IMG/VR virus record: IMGVR_UViG_3300036651_001490
Coordinates: 1-20,539 of that record
Source: a virus
Reading direction: 5' to 3' (one strand)
DNA length: 20,539 nucleotides
The translations under genes were made by a program, and so were the position numbers. Shown here one piece after another: positions 13,276 to 20,539 of this stretch (within the stretch, counting starts at the first letter, position 1; the number at the start of each line of letters is the position of its first letter). The notes beneath the pieces were generated by a model. That model ran no database searches. It saw only the letters and a program-made list of their open reading frames with translations, and had not been told where the DNA came from.

Positions 13276-14165
13276 CGCGGGTTCCTCTGCGGCCAATCCA
13301 CCAGCAACCGTCGCCGTTCAGCGGCCAGGCGGGCTTGGTAGTTCCGGATGATCGGCGTGATCGACTGCGCCTCCGCCCCGGTGGGGACTTCGGCGGCGCG
13401 GCGGGTGTTGCCTTGCGCTTCGTGGAAGTTCCGTCCGAGTTCGCGGCCGACGGTCAACCCGATCCCTGTCCCCATCGCCAGCACGTCGATCGTCGAGCCG
13501 GGGATGCCGGTGACGGTTTCGACGACCTGCGTCACGTCGCTGGTGCCGAGAAGCGTGAACGGCGCCTTGTAGTCGATGCGGATCGTCCGGCCTTCTACCA
13601 TGCCGGACCCGCGGAAGAAGATCCCGGTGCCCGACGGGAACACGGTGGCGTCCTCGTCGCGGCGGACCGTCCATCCCGACACGTCGACCCATTCGCGCAT
13701 CGCATAGTCCTGGGCCTGCACCGAATACACGGCCCCCGGCGTCGCGGCGAAGTCGTAGCCGATGTACGCCGACGTCCATGTGATTGATTTGGTGGTCATC
13801 TGGAACAGGCCGTGGCCGTAGAGGTTGTCGAGCTCGGAGTTGATGGCACGGAGGATCTGTGCGTCGGTCCACCGGGCGGCGACTCTGACGATCTCTGTCG
13901 TGGTGTGTGACACGGCGACGGTGCCGTCGACGCCGCGGTCGACGGACGCAGCTTTCGGGGTGGCGTCGGTCGACCATACGTAGATGTCTTCGAGGCCGAT
14001 CGACAGCCGTGTGTTCGGTTGCATGGCGCCGAGGTCGTAGGTGAATGTGAGGGCCGTCTGTACGTTGTCGATCGCGGCGGAGAGTTTGTTGCGGGGTTCG
14101 ACGACGCCTTGGCCGAGGTAGTCGCGGCGGATCCGGTCTATGAGTTGCTGGACCGTGGTCGTCAC
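13272..14165 (-). CDS. virion adaptor/neck-like protein, 297 aa
   Basis: The N-terminus is helical (VQQLIDRIRRDYLG). A beta module (about 20-95) ends in the motif RGVDGTVAVSH, followed by a helix with RWTDAQILRAINSELDNLYG, then a beta-sandwich region (WTSAYIGYDF, AREWVD-type strands, RTIRIDYKAPF). The C-terminus is a long basic helix (IIRNYQARLAAERRRLLVDWPQR). The 'RG..GT.A..H' element with a following 'I..aiN..l' helix occurs in phage head-tail adaptor or neck-type proteins, so I call it adaptor-like. That family call is from memory of pattern only. GTG at 14165 overlaps the preceding stop (GTGA). Confidence 0.65.
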   Translation of the reverse strand: MTTTVQQLIDRIRRDYLGQGVVEPRNKLSAAIDNVQTALTFTYDLGAMQPNTRLSIGLEDIYVWSTDATPKAASVDRGVDGTVAVSHTTTEIVRVAARWTDAQILRAINSELDNLYGHGLFQMTTKSITWTSAYIGYDFAATPGAVYSVQAQDYAMREWVDVSGWTVRRDEDATVFPSGTGIFFRGSGMVEGRTIRIDYKAPFTLLGTSDVTQVVETVTGIPGSTIDVLAMGTGIGLTVGRELGRNFHEAQGNTRRAAEVPTGAEAQSITPIIRNYQARLAAERRRLLVDWPQRNPR

Positions 14166-14473
14166 TCGATCACCTCACTGATCGGTTGGAGGATTTCGTC
14201 GGTGTGGCGCCACAGCTTCGGGAGTCCTTCGACTTCTTCGCGGGTCGAGGCCCGTTGCATGAGGTCGTGGGCGCCGACGGTGGAGCGGGGATGGACGCCG
14301 TTGCGGCGCATCGCCTTGTAGGCGGGGTGGTCCTTCGCCCATTGCTTCTCGGTGGCGTTCATCTGGTTCGTGTGAGGCCGCCGGGTCGGCATGGCGGCGG
14401 CGCCGAAGGAGATGGTGGCGATGCGGCAACCGAAGCACGAGTCACCGTGGGAGCCGTCGTGGGTGCGGATCAT
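14162..14473 (-). CDS. small CxxC protein in the virion operon, 103 aa
   Basis: The N-terminus has HDGSHGDSCFGCRIATISFG: a CFGC knuckle with nearby His residues that could bind one metal ion. A Pro/Arg turn (MPTRRPHTNQ) and a mainly helical remainder (EKQWAKDHPAYKAMRRNG, EEVEGLPKLWRH) follow. Proteins with this CxGC(K/R) start are common in actinophage virion operons, without known function. ATG at 14473 has a strong AGGAG Shine-Dalgarno 7 nt upstream and lies 9 nt after the previous stop, one of the few non-overlapping junctions. Its stop overlaps the adaptor-like GTG. It could be structural, assembly-related or regulatory. Confidence 0.7.
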   Translation of the reverse strand: MIRTHDGSHGDSCFGCRIATISFGAAAMPTRRPHTNQMNATEKQWAKDHPAYKAMRRNGVHPRSTVGAHDLMQRASTREEVEGLPKLWRHTDEILQPISEVIE

Positions 14474-14482
14474 GGTTGTCTC

Positions 14483-15256
14483 CTACGGGTAGCCGGCGAC
14501 GGTGTAGCCGGCGGATGTGAGGGCAGCTGCGGTGGTTTGGTCGATGGTGTAGGTGTGGCCGCCGAGGTACACCTCGGTGGCGGTGGCGAGGTCGTCGGTG
14601 GTGGGGGCTTCGTGGTTGACGTAGACGCCGCCGGTTTTGAGGACGGTGACGCCGCGGGTGAGTTCTTCGTTGAAGCGGACGAGGCGGCGGGCGACTCGTT
14701 CGACCCCCTGCCGGTGATACTCACGGTTGATGACGTCCGCGGCGCCTTGCGTGGTCGGCGGGGTGAAGGCGTATACCGGGGCCGCGACCAGACCTGCCGC
14801 GGCCGCGGCCGCGTTAGCGAGGACCGCGGCGCCGGCCGCGTTCGCACCCACCCCGACGACGGCACCCGACCGGAAGTCGCGGAGCGTGATCGCCGCGGTC
14901 GCGAACGTCCCCGCCGTCCCCGCCGCCGCCGCGGTGAGATTGCCGAGGACGACCGCAGCGGTGAACGACACGCCCACCCCGACCGTCGCCGCCGACACCG
15001 CATCCGCGAGGACGACGACCCCGGCCGCGTTGACGACCGTCGCCGCCGACTCCGCGAGGAGCCACGTCCCGTCCTCCAACAGAAGGTCGTCACCGTCTTG
15101 GACCAACACCGCGTCGGACACGACCGACTCGACGAGTAGCCGGTAGCCGTCCTCCAACCACATCGACGCCTGGTCCTCTTGGGACAGGGCGTCCGTCGCG
15201 ACGCCGTCCTCGAGGAGGAGCATCCCGCCGGCTTCGAGCGCGAGGCGATCAGGCAA
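14483..15256 (-). CDS. virion protein with LLLEDG repeats and paralogous C-terminal domain, 257 aa
   Basis: Residues 1-70 contain repeated acidic-hydrophobic elements (GGMLLLEDG, MWLEDGYRLLVES, LLLEDGTWLLAES). Residues 75-160 are Ala/Val/Gly-rich low-complexity repeats. Residues 161-257 form a distinct domain (AFTPP, INREYHRQGVERVARRL, GGVYVNHEAPTTDDLATATEVY). That domain is clearly related to the C-terminus of the gene at 19477-20364. The role is probably a tail or decoration protein; I do not recognise a family. The TTG at 15256 gives an 8-nt overlap with the tailspike gene and has AGGGG upstream. The ATG at residue 12 (15223) is a possible later start. Confidence 0.7.
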   Translation of the reverse strand: MPDRLALEAGGMLLLEDGVATDALSQEDQASMWLEDGYRLLVESVVSDAVLVQDGDDLLLEDGTWLLAESAATVVNAAGVVVLADAVSAATVGVGVSFTAAVVLGNLTAAAAGTAGTFATAAITLRDFRSGAVVGVGANAAGAAVLANAAAAAAGLVAAPVYAFTPPTTQGAADVINREYHRQGVERVARRLVRFNEELTRGVTVLKTGGVYVNHEAPTTDDLATATEVYLGGHTYTIDQTTAAALTSAGYTVAGYP

Positions 15257-17921
15257 GCTTCAACGCCCCTCTCGTGCGTGTCCCCGAGGTGGCGACGAGG
15301 GTGGTCTGGTCGAACACGGCGAGTTCCTGTAGGACGGTCCGTTGGCCGACGGTGACGCCCCACAGGGTTTGGTGGGCGAGCGCGGTTTCGTATCCGCCGT
15401 ATGACGGCGCCCGGAGCACGAGGCGGACTTTGGAGAACGACGTCCGCACGAACGACGCGACATGCACCCACCGGTCATCCCAATACGTTTCGAGGGTGCA
15501 CCGTTCGAGCGAGGTGAACGGGAACGTCAGCGACGCGGGCGGGGTCTGTGTGTACCGGTTTGTCCACGCCGCCCCGTCCCAGGTGTCGAGGTCGAAGTCG
15601 ACGGGGGTGGAGTGGCCTTGCCACGGTGAGAAGCCCCATAGGACGATCCGGGTCGCGGCGATGTTCGCGCCGAGGTCGACGGTGATCGTCTGCGGGTAGG
15701 TGGCGGCGGTGTCGGAGTACGGGGCGGTCGAATCGGCGAGGTTCGACGACGAGTAGCCGTACTCGTTTTCGAGGGTGCCGGACACGATCCGGGCGATGTT
15801 CGCCGCGGCCCCGGTCGTCGACGCCGTCGCGGTGGTGGACAGGATCGGCGCGGATAGCGGTTTGTTGACGGTGACGGTGACGTTCGTCGGGATCCGCACC
15901 CACGTCGGGAATTCCATGACGGGGAGGGTCGCGGCGCCCGCGTTGACGGTGGCAGTGAACGTGTTCCCCCACGAGTCCGAGCACACCAGGCTCGACGCGC
16001 CCGCCACCGTCAACGTCAACGCGGGTAGACCGGACGCGGCGCCGATCACGCCGAGTGTCTTGGTGCCGTCCGACGGGTGATTCCAGAGGCCCCCGGCGTA
16101 GATTTTGTTGCCGTAGTTCCCGAAGTCGACGCCGCCGTCGAACGCGGCGAGGGTCCGGTTGCCGATCTCCGCGACCATCGTGCGGATGGGGAGCGCTTGC
16201 GGTCCGGGGCCGACGCCGGAGATCCAGAACATGGGGAACTGGTCGAACCCGCCGTCGACGTCGTACCAGTAGTGGTTGTTCTCCACCGGGATGCCGTAGA
16301 GCTCTTGCACGAAGATTTGCAACGCGGTCCACCGGGCCGCGTACCGCGGGTAGGTGAGCCCGTCGTAGGAGAACCCGAAGCCCTGCTCGGTCTGGTAGAT
16401 GGGCAGGTTCGGGTAGCCGGCAATCGCGAGGACGTTGCGCAGCGACGACATCGTCGAGCGTGCCAGTTGCAGGTCGCCGTTGGAGCAGTTGTAGCCGTGG
16501 ACGGAGACGCCGTCGAGGTAGGCGCCGCCGCCGGCCGCGAAGAAGTCGGTGAGCCACTGTGTGCCCGACGAGTTGAACGACACGGGGTTCGGGCCGAGGA
16601 CTTTGGCGTTGGTGTCGGCGGCTTTGACCGCGTTGTAGAACGCCTGCTGTTCGGTGACGAACGTCGCCGCGGCGGTGCCTTGCGGTTCGTTGCGCGGTTC
16701 CCACGCCGTGACCTGGCCCTTGAGGTAGTTGACGGTCGCGGTGACATTCGTCGGGGTGGCGGTGCCGTTGGGGAAGGCGCCGATCTGGCGGCGCGGCCGC
16801 GACGGCCACGCCAAGTCGGCCCACTCGGCCTTGAGGGCTGTTGCGGCTGCCAACTCCGCCGTGTACGCCCCGGCGGGGGCGGCGGACCCGGAACCGAGGT
16901 TGAATCGTTGCGGACCGAGCGCCATCACCGCCCGGGCGTGCTCATCGACGAACGACACCCCCGCGGTGGCGTACTCGGCGCCCTTGTTCGCCGGGAAGTT
17001 CACGTCGCCGCGCACCCGGTAGAAGGTGCAGTCACCGTACGCGGTGCCCCACTGGCCGTCGCCATGGTCGGGCCCGGTGAGATACACCCGGTACCAGCCG
17101 TACGGGCCGCGGCCGGAGCGTTGCGTCAACGCCGAGTCGGCGACGTCGACCGTGTCGGAGGTGACCGACCCGGAGGTGACGATGGCGCCGTCCCAGTTCC
17201 GCACCGAATACGCAGTCGCGGCCGGGTTCGACGCTGCCGCCATCGACCACGACGAGAACCGGGCCGCCGCGTCCCCGGAGACGTACAGGCCGTGCGTGTT
17301 CCCTGTCGCGTTCGCGGCGGTGGTGAACGTCCCCTCGACGCTGCCGTTGAGGTACACGGTGTAGTTGTTCCCGACGCATGTGACGCGGAGGAGGTAGTAG
17401 GTGCCGGCGGTGAGGACGGTGGACCCGGTGAACGGGAACGTCGGCGTCGACGCCTGGATCGTCGAGGCGCCGACACGGAGTGACGTGCCGTCGAGGAAGA
17501 CGTTGTTGTGGTCGTTCCCTGATGTGCGCAACGTGAGCCCGACCTGTCCGGTCGACGAGGCGCCGAGTTTGACGCGGGTGGTGATGTCGAAATCGGTGCG
17601 GCCCATGCCGCCGCCGTTCCCGTTGGCTTGCAGGTAGATCGCACCGGTCCCCCCCGGGCAGTACCCCTCGCCGTTGAGCGTCCCGAACACGGACTGGAAC
17701 TGCGACCACCGGAACCCCGGCACCACCAACGCCGGTGACGCGTTCACGAGGGAACTCGTTGAGTCCCCACGCGAGAAGTCCTCAACCACGGGGCCGCCGC
17801 TGTACGCCAAACGAAGCCGCACATTCGATGAGACACGGTCGGCGTCGAACACGAAACCCGAACGCGTCAACGTCGACGGGATCACCGCATCCGCCGGCCG
17901 GGTGTAGGAATGAAAACCCAT
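15249..17921 (-). CDS. tailspike with clan GH-A-like glycosidase domain, 890 aa
   Basis: Four regions can be seen. Residues 1-45 are a short virion-anchor-like start. Residues 46-230 are a ConA/LamG-like sheet (DHNNVFLDGTSLRVG, YYLLRVTCVGNNYTVYLNG). Residues about 300-625 resemble a clan GH-A TIM barrel: VTAWEPRNEPQG has N411-E412, the expected acid/base on strand 4; DGVSVHGYN has H475; PIYQTEQGFG has E512, the expected nucleophile on strand 7. Residues 708-870 look like an F5/8 type C (galactose-binding) domain: NEYGYSSSNLADSTAP, then PQTITVDLG. GH39 or GH5-like enzymes are the nearest match I can name. It probably cuts a host-surface polysaccharide. ATG at 17921 lies 1 nt after the preceding stop, without a good Shine-Dalgarno. 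Confidence 0.85.
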   Translation of the reverse strand: MGFHSYTRPADAVIPSTLTRSGFVFDADRVSSNVRLRLAYSGGPVVEDFSRGDSTSSLVNASPALVVPGFRWSQFQSVFGTLNGEGYCPGGTGAIYLQANGNGGGMGRTDFDITTRVKLGASSTGQVGLTLRTSGNDHNNVFLDGTSLRVGASTIQASTPTFPFTGSTVLTAGTYYLLRVTCVGNNYTVYLNGSVEGTFTTAANATGNTHGLYVSGDAAARFSSWSMAAASNPAATAYSVRNWDGAIVTSGSVTSDTVDVADSALTQRSGRGPYGWYRVYLTGPDHGDGQWGTAYGDCTFYRVRGDVNFPANKGAEYATAGVSFVDEHARAVMALGPQRFNLGSGSAAPAGAYTAELAAATALKAEWADLAWPSRPRRQIGAFPNGTATPTNVTATVNYLKGQVTAWEPRNEPQGTAAATFVTEQQAFYNAVKAADTNAKVLGPNPVSFNSSGTQWLTDFFAAGGGAYLDGVSVHGYNCSNGDLQLARSTMSSLRNVLAIAGYPNLPIYQTEQGFGFSYDGLTYPRYAARWTALQIFVQELYGIPVENNHYWYDVDGGFDQFPMFWISGVGPGPQALPIRTMVAEIGNRTLAAFDGGVDFGNYGNKIYAGGLWNHPSDGTKTLGVIGAASGLPALTLTVAGASSLVCSDSWGNTFTATVNAGAATLPVMEFPTWVRIPTNVTVTVNKPLSAPILSTTATASTTGAAANIARIVSGTLENEYGYSSSNLADSTAPYSDTAATYPQTITVDLGANIAATRIVLWGFSPWQGHSTPVDFDLDTWDGAAWTNRYTQTPPASLTFPFTSLERCTLETYWDDRWVHVASFVRTSFSKVRLVLRAPSYGGYETALAHQTLWGVTVGQRTVLQELAVFDQTTLVATSGTRTRGALKLA

Positions 17922-17922
17922 G

Positions 17923-18561
17923 TCAGGTAGTCATCAGGAAGTTGTCGAACGTGGTGCCGCCGTCGTCGTAGTTCGCCGTCTCGAAGTACACGGTCGGCCC
18001 GAACTGCGTGCCAGTCAGGCCCGCGGCGACGGTCGTCGACAGGATCTGCGTCCCGTTGATCGACGCGGTGACCGTGGTGCCACTGAGGACCGACTTCAAC
18101 GTGTACGTCGACCCGTTCACGAACCCTTGCGAGTCGGCGTGTGTCAGCGACGTGAACCCGCCGGTGAGCATCTGCTGGATTTCGAGCCGGTTGAGGCCCG
18201 ACACCTTGTAGAGGATGACGCGGATGATGTTGCTCTCGTCGGTGCGGCGCAGCATGAGCCCGCCGCACGCCCGGTCCGTGGTCGCTGACAGGGTGATGTC
18301 GACGGAAACGGTGCCGTCGCCGACGGCGGGGTCGAGCCACGCGGCGTTGTGGCTGAGGTTCGACAGGCCGGACGCGATGTACGCCTTGTTCGAACTGATC
18401 CCGTAGGTCGCGAAGTTCTTCGTCCACGTCCCGCCGACGTCCGCGGTTCCGAGCGACACCGCGGAGTTGGCGCGTGTGAACGAGTCCGATAGGAGCGTCG
18501 TCGGCCCCGCCCCGGAGTTTCCGGCGGCGGCCATGAGCATCGAACGCGACACGATCGGCAT
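17923..18561 (-). CDS. ConA/LamG-like domain virion protein, 212 aa
   Basis: After a short N-terminus the protein reads as one beta-sandwich of the LamG/concanavalin type. It opens SDSFTRANSAVSLGTADVGG, then has strands such as GTVSVDITLSA, GGLMLRRTDESNIIRVILY, RLEIQQMLTGG, STYTLKSVLSGTTVTASINGT and a closing FDNFLMTT. The order of elements matches the N-terminal 46-230 segment of the adjacent tailspike. It probably binds carbohydrate on the host surface or helps attach the tailspike. It may be the result of duplication of that domain. The ATG at 18561 is 1 nt after the preceding stop in the arrangement TGACATG, identical to the tailspike start. No catalytic residues are evident. Confidence 0.78.
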   Translation of the reverse strand: MPIVSRSMLMAAAGNSGAGPTTLLSDSFTRANSAVSLGTADVGGTWTKNFATYGISSNKAYIASGLSNLSHNAAWLDPAVGDGTVSVDITLSATTDRACGGLMLRRTDESNIIRVILYKVSGLNRLEIQQMLTGGFTSLTHADSQGFVNGSTYTLKSVLSGTTVTASINGTQILSTTVAAGLTGTQFGPTVYFETANYDDGGTTFDNFLMTT

Positions 18562-18562
18562 G

Positions 18563-19066
18563 TCAGCGGACCCCGATACCGGCGGTGAACCCGAGCCAAG
18601 TGGTGCCGTTGTCGACGGTGAGGAACGTGAACACGTCGACCCGCGACGCGACCGTCGAAATCGTCGGCGCTGTCCCTGCCGGCCACTTCACTGCCGCCGG
18701 CCACGCGATCGTCCGCGACCCGGTCGCGTCCTGGCGGAGGATCAGCGTGAACGACGACGCCCGCCCCGACACCGAACCGGAGAACGTGAGGGTGCAGTTC
18801 GCGGTCAACGTGAGGTCTTCGACGGTGCCGTTCGCGACGTTGACCGTCGCCGCCGCACCCGACGCCGCGTTCGTCACCACCGTCTCCCCTTCGGAGAGAA
18901 CGGATTGGCGGGCCATTCCCTTCGCAAGTTCGGCGGCGGTCATCGACTTCGTTGTGCCCGACGCCGACATCGTCGTGTCGGAGATGTCGGTGAACGGGAA
19001 CTCGTCGCCGGTCGCGAGGTTCGCGCCGGCGAGAGCTGTGAGGTCGGTGATCTTTTTGTCGCTCAT
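18563..19066 (-). CDS. small tail fibre-type protein, 167 aa
   Basis: Residues 1-50 (KKITDLTALAGANLATGDEFPFTDISD) form the short 'DLTA...DEFPFTDISD' attachment segment common at the start of phage fibre and structural proteins. Residues 70-167 are a beta domain (LTLTANCTLTFSGSVSG, SSFTLILRQDATGSRTIAWP, RVDVFTFLTVDNGTTWLG) frequently found in tail fibre proteins. The function is probably structural. ATG at 19066 overlaps the preceding stop (ATGA). The gene sits in a run of small beta-rich genes before the tailspike. I cannot name an exact family. Confidence 0.75.
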   Translation of the reverse strand: MSDKKITDLTALAGANLATGDEFPFTDISDTTMSASGTTKSMTAAELAKGMARQSVLSEGETVVTNAASGAAATVNVANGTVEDLTLTANCTLTFSGSVSGRASSFTLILRQDATGSRTIAWPAAVKWPAGTAPTISTVASRVDVFTFLTVDNGTTWLGFTAGIGVR

Positions 19067-19467
19067 GCGTTACCCGCCGTGATCGTGAACGAACTGCACG
19101 ACACAGGGCCACCGGTGACGATGGATGTCGTGTTGAGGTTGATGTCCGCGCCGGAGGTGCCGACGGTGAAGTCGCCGATGACGGTGGTGCCGTCCGCCTT
19201 GTACATGCGGGCGAACGTCGCGGTCCCCGTCGCGGCCGCGGACGAGTCCTGTGTGATGGCGTTGAGTGTCAGGACACCGCCGGAGGACGCGGGCGCGAAG
19301 GTGGCGTTGAGGGTCAGCGTCGATAGGAGCGTGTTTCCCGAGAGTGCCGTGTTGGCGTCGGCGGGTTGGGTACCGGAGTAGATCTTGAGGAGGCCGGAGG
19401 CGCCGACGCGGGTGGTGATCGCGTCGAGCTCGGCGTTGCGGGTCGCGGTGGCGAGTTTCGGTGCCAT
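19063..19467 (-). CDS. small virion structural protein, 134 aa
   Basis: A helical N-terminus (RNAELDAITTRVGASGLLKIYSG) leads into beta strands: LLSTLTLNATFAPASSGGVLTLNAI, ATFARMYKADGTTVIGDFTVG and SCSSFTITAGNA. The 'LKIYSGTQPA...L.TLTLNATF' pattern is one I associate with minor tail or virion proteins of phages, without a defined role. ATG at 19467 has AAGGA at good spacing, and the stop TGA of the previous gene overlaps that Shine-Dalgarno. Its stop overlaps the next gene's ATG. Confidence 0.75.
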   Translation of the reverse strand: MAPKLATATRNAELDAITTRVGASGLLKIYSGTQPADANTALSGNTLLSTLTLNATFAPASSGGVLTLNAITQDSSAAATGTATFARMYKADGTTVIGDFTVGTSGADINLNTTSIVTGGPVSCSSFTITAGNA

Positions 19468-19476
19468 GTCAGTCCT

Positions 19477-20364
19477 TCATCGGTATTCGTCGGTGACGGC
19501 GAAGCCGGCTGCGACGAGTTGGGTCTTGGTGTTGTCGTCGACGTCGGTGGAGCGGCCGCCTGGGTAGATTTCGGTTGCGGTGGCGAGGTCGTCGGTGGTG
19601 GGGCCTTCGATGGTGATGTAGGCGCCGTTGACGCGGAGGACGGTCGCGGCGCGTGGCGCTGCCCGGTAGTGGGCGGCGAGGCGTCGGCCTTGGCGGCTGA
19701 GGCGCTGTTCGATGGCTTCTTGGGCGGACACGGCGGCTTTGTCGTTTGACGCGACGAGCGGCGGGGTGAAGACGTGGGCGAGGATCGCGGCGTGTCCGTT
19801 GGCGGCGGCGATGAGACTGTCGAGGGTGACCGCGGCGGTGCCGGTCACGGTGGACAGCGAGAATGTGCCGGTGGCGTTGGCGGTGACTCCGGCCAACGTG
19901 ACCGTGGCGGCGGCGTTGGCGCCGACGCCGACTGACGCGGCGGAGGTGGCGTTGCCGAGGACAGGCGCCGCGGTGCCGGTTTCGCCGATCTTCCCCGCCG
20001 CAACCGCAGTCGCGGCGGCGAGGGTCACCGCAGACGTGCCAGTCACAGCGACGATGCCGGTCGCTGCCGCCGTGATTCCGGCCAAGGTGACCGCGGCGGT
20101 GGCGTTGAGCGTGACGGTGCCGGTAGCTGTCGCCGTCGCGGCTGCCAGCGACACGGCAGCGGTCCCGGTGACCGCGACGACGCCTGTGGCCGATGCCGTC
20201 GCGTTGGCGAGGGTCGACGCCGCAGTGCCCTTCACTCCCAGCGTCCCGACCCCCGACGCCGTCACCCCAGCGAGGGTCACCGCCGCGCTACCGGTCACCA
20301 CCGCGGGGAGCGGCTGCTGGCTGAGGTGCGCCCTGATCGGGAACGAACGACCGAAACGGGCCAT
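19477..20364 (-). CDS. Ala/Thr-repeat virion protein with paralogous C-terminal domain, 295 aa
   Basis: Residues 22-190 are about eight tandem copies of a 20-21 residue repeat with the consensus VTGTAAVTLAxATAxATG, expected to form short beta strands in a stacked or fibrous array. Residues 197-295 (VFTPPLV, EAIEQRLSRQGRRLAAHYR, GAYITIEGPTTDDLATATEIYPGG) match the last 97 residues of the gene at 14483-15256. Together the two genes form a small paralogous family around the tailspike gene. Probable tail or capsid decoration protein. ATG at 20364 directly abuts the TAG of the previous gene with no spacer. Confidence 0.75.
   Translation of the reverse strand: MARFGRSFPIRAHLSQQPLPAVVTGSAAVTLAGVTASGVGTLGVKGTAASTLANATASATGVVAVTGTAAVSLAAATATATGTVTLNATAAVTLAGITAAATGIVAVTGTSAVTLAAATAVAAGKIGETGTAAPVLGNATSAASVGVGANAAATVTLAGVTANATGTFSLSTVTGTAAVTLDSLIAAANGHAAILAHVFTPPLVASNDKAAVSAQEAIEQRLSRQGRRLAAHYRAAPRAATVLRVNGAYITIEGPTTDDLATATEIYPGGRSTDVDDNTKTQLVAAGFAVTDEYR
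19797..20301 (-). repeat. about eight 60-63 bp coding repeats
   Basis: These encode the repeat array (consensus VTGTAAVTLAxATAxATG). Copies have diverged at DNA level, indicating old duplications held by protein-level selection; copy number could vary between related phages. Confidence 0.8.
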
Positions 20365-20539
20365 CTACCGCACCGCCGCCCGCTGCACGCCCTGCCCGAC
20401 GATCACAGGCCTCGGCGCGACGAACGCCACAGTCTGCACCTGGTTGATGTCGATACCGACGATCCCCCACTCATCCGCGCCGTTCGCGAAGCCGATCGCG
20501 ACCGACGCAGCACCCGCCGCTGTCGCCGTCGCGTTGTTT
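20365..20539 (-). CDS. virion-type protein, C-terminal 57 residues only
   Basis: The frame enters from the right edge and ends TAG at 20365. The visible part reads NNATATAAGAASVAIGFANG, then ADEWGIVGIDINQVQTVAF and a short basic tail ending QRAAVR. A Thr/Ala strand followed by 'DEW.I.G.DI' is a beta-domain ending seen in phage structural proteins of unknown role. Its start and most of its sequence are outside the window, so no function is offered. Confidence 0.65.
   Translation of the reverse strand, partial: NNATATAAGAASVAIGFANGADEWGIVGIDINQVQTVAFVAPRPVIVGQGVQRAAVR

Noticed and set aside
16077-17483. Long plus-strand frame (468 codons) opposite the tailspike
   Set aside because: Antisense shadow; no domain-like pattern, while the minus strand encodes a recognisable multi-domain protein.
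9008-20364. Diversity-generating retroelement targeting the fibre genes
   Set aside because: No reverse transcriptase gene and no adenine-biased template/variable repeat pair is visible in this window.

Overview
The window is a piece of a temperate, high-GC bacteriophage genome (or prophage), most likely from an actinobacterial host. The host inference rests on GC-rich codon use, frequent GTG starts and gene types common in actinophages; no host gene or tRNA is visible to settle it. Coding density is very high. Most neighbouring genes overlap by exactly 4 nt (ATGA or GTGA), so long stretches are probably translationally coupled operons.

Layout. (1) 1-7261, minus strand: the early operon, read right to left. 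It holds a small helix-turn-helix regulator/excisionase-like gene, a YqaJ-type exonuclease, a zinc-ribbon protein, a RecT annealase, two small unknowns, a replication-initiator-like protein with an iteron-like repeat block in its middle, several small zinc-binding proteins, an HNH nuclease, a RusA-like resolvase, a C5-cytosine methyltransferase and a truncated ASCH-domain protein. (2) 7262-7458: a divergent control region with a leftward promoter that looks leaderless, a rightward promoter and several inverted repeats. (3) 7459-8807, plus strand: an XRE-family repressor overlapping a tyrosine integrase. (4) 8808-8988: a convergent hairpin and a 29-residue one-pass membrane protein. (5) 8989-20539, minus strand: lysis and virion genes, read right to left. 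They are a truncated virion protein, an Ala/Thr repeat protein, small tail-type proteins, a ConA-like domain protein, an 890-residue glycosidase-like tailspike, a paralogous repeat protein, a small CxxC protein, an adaptor-like protein, a large beta-rich protein, a collar-domain fibre, a C1q-like fibre and an amidase endolysin.

How it fits together. The exonuclease, RecT, RusA and initiator form a recombination and replication set. The regulator, repressor and integrase form the lysis/lysogeny switch. The right half supplies host-surface recognition, degradation and lysis. Terminase, portal, capsid and tape measure are not in the window; the right-hand genes run off the edge.

The points most worth following are: a repressor-integrase arrangement matching integration-dependent immunity; an apparent leaderless early promoter; iteron-like repeats inside the replication gene, as in lambda O; a clan GH-A-like glycosidase flanked by carbohydrate-binding-type domains; and a 13-nt start-overlapping sequence repeated at three early gene junctions.
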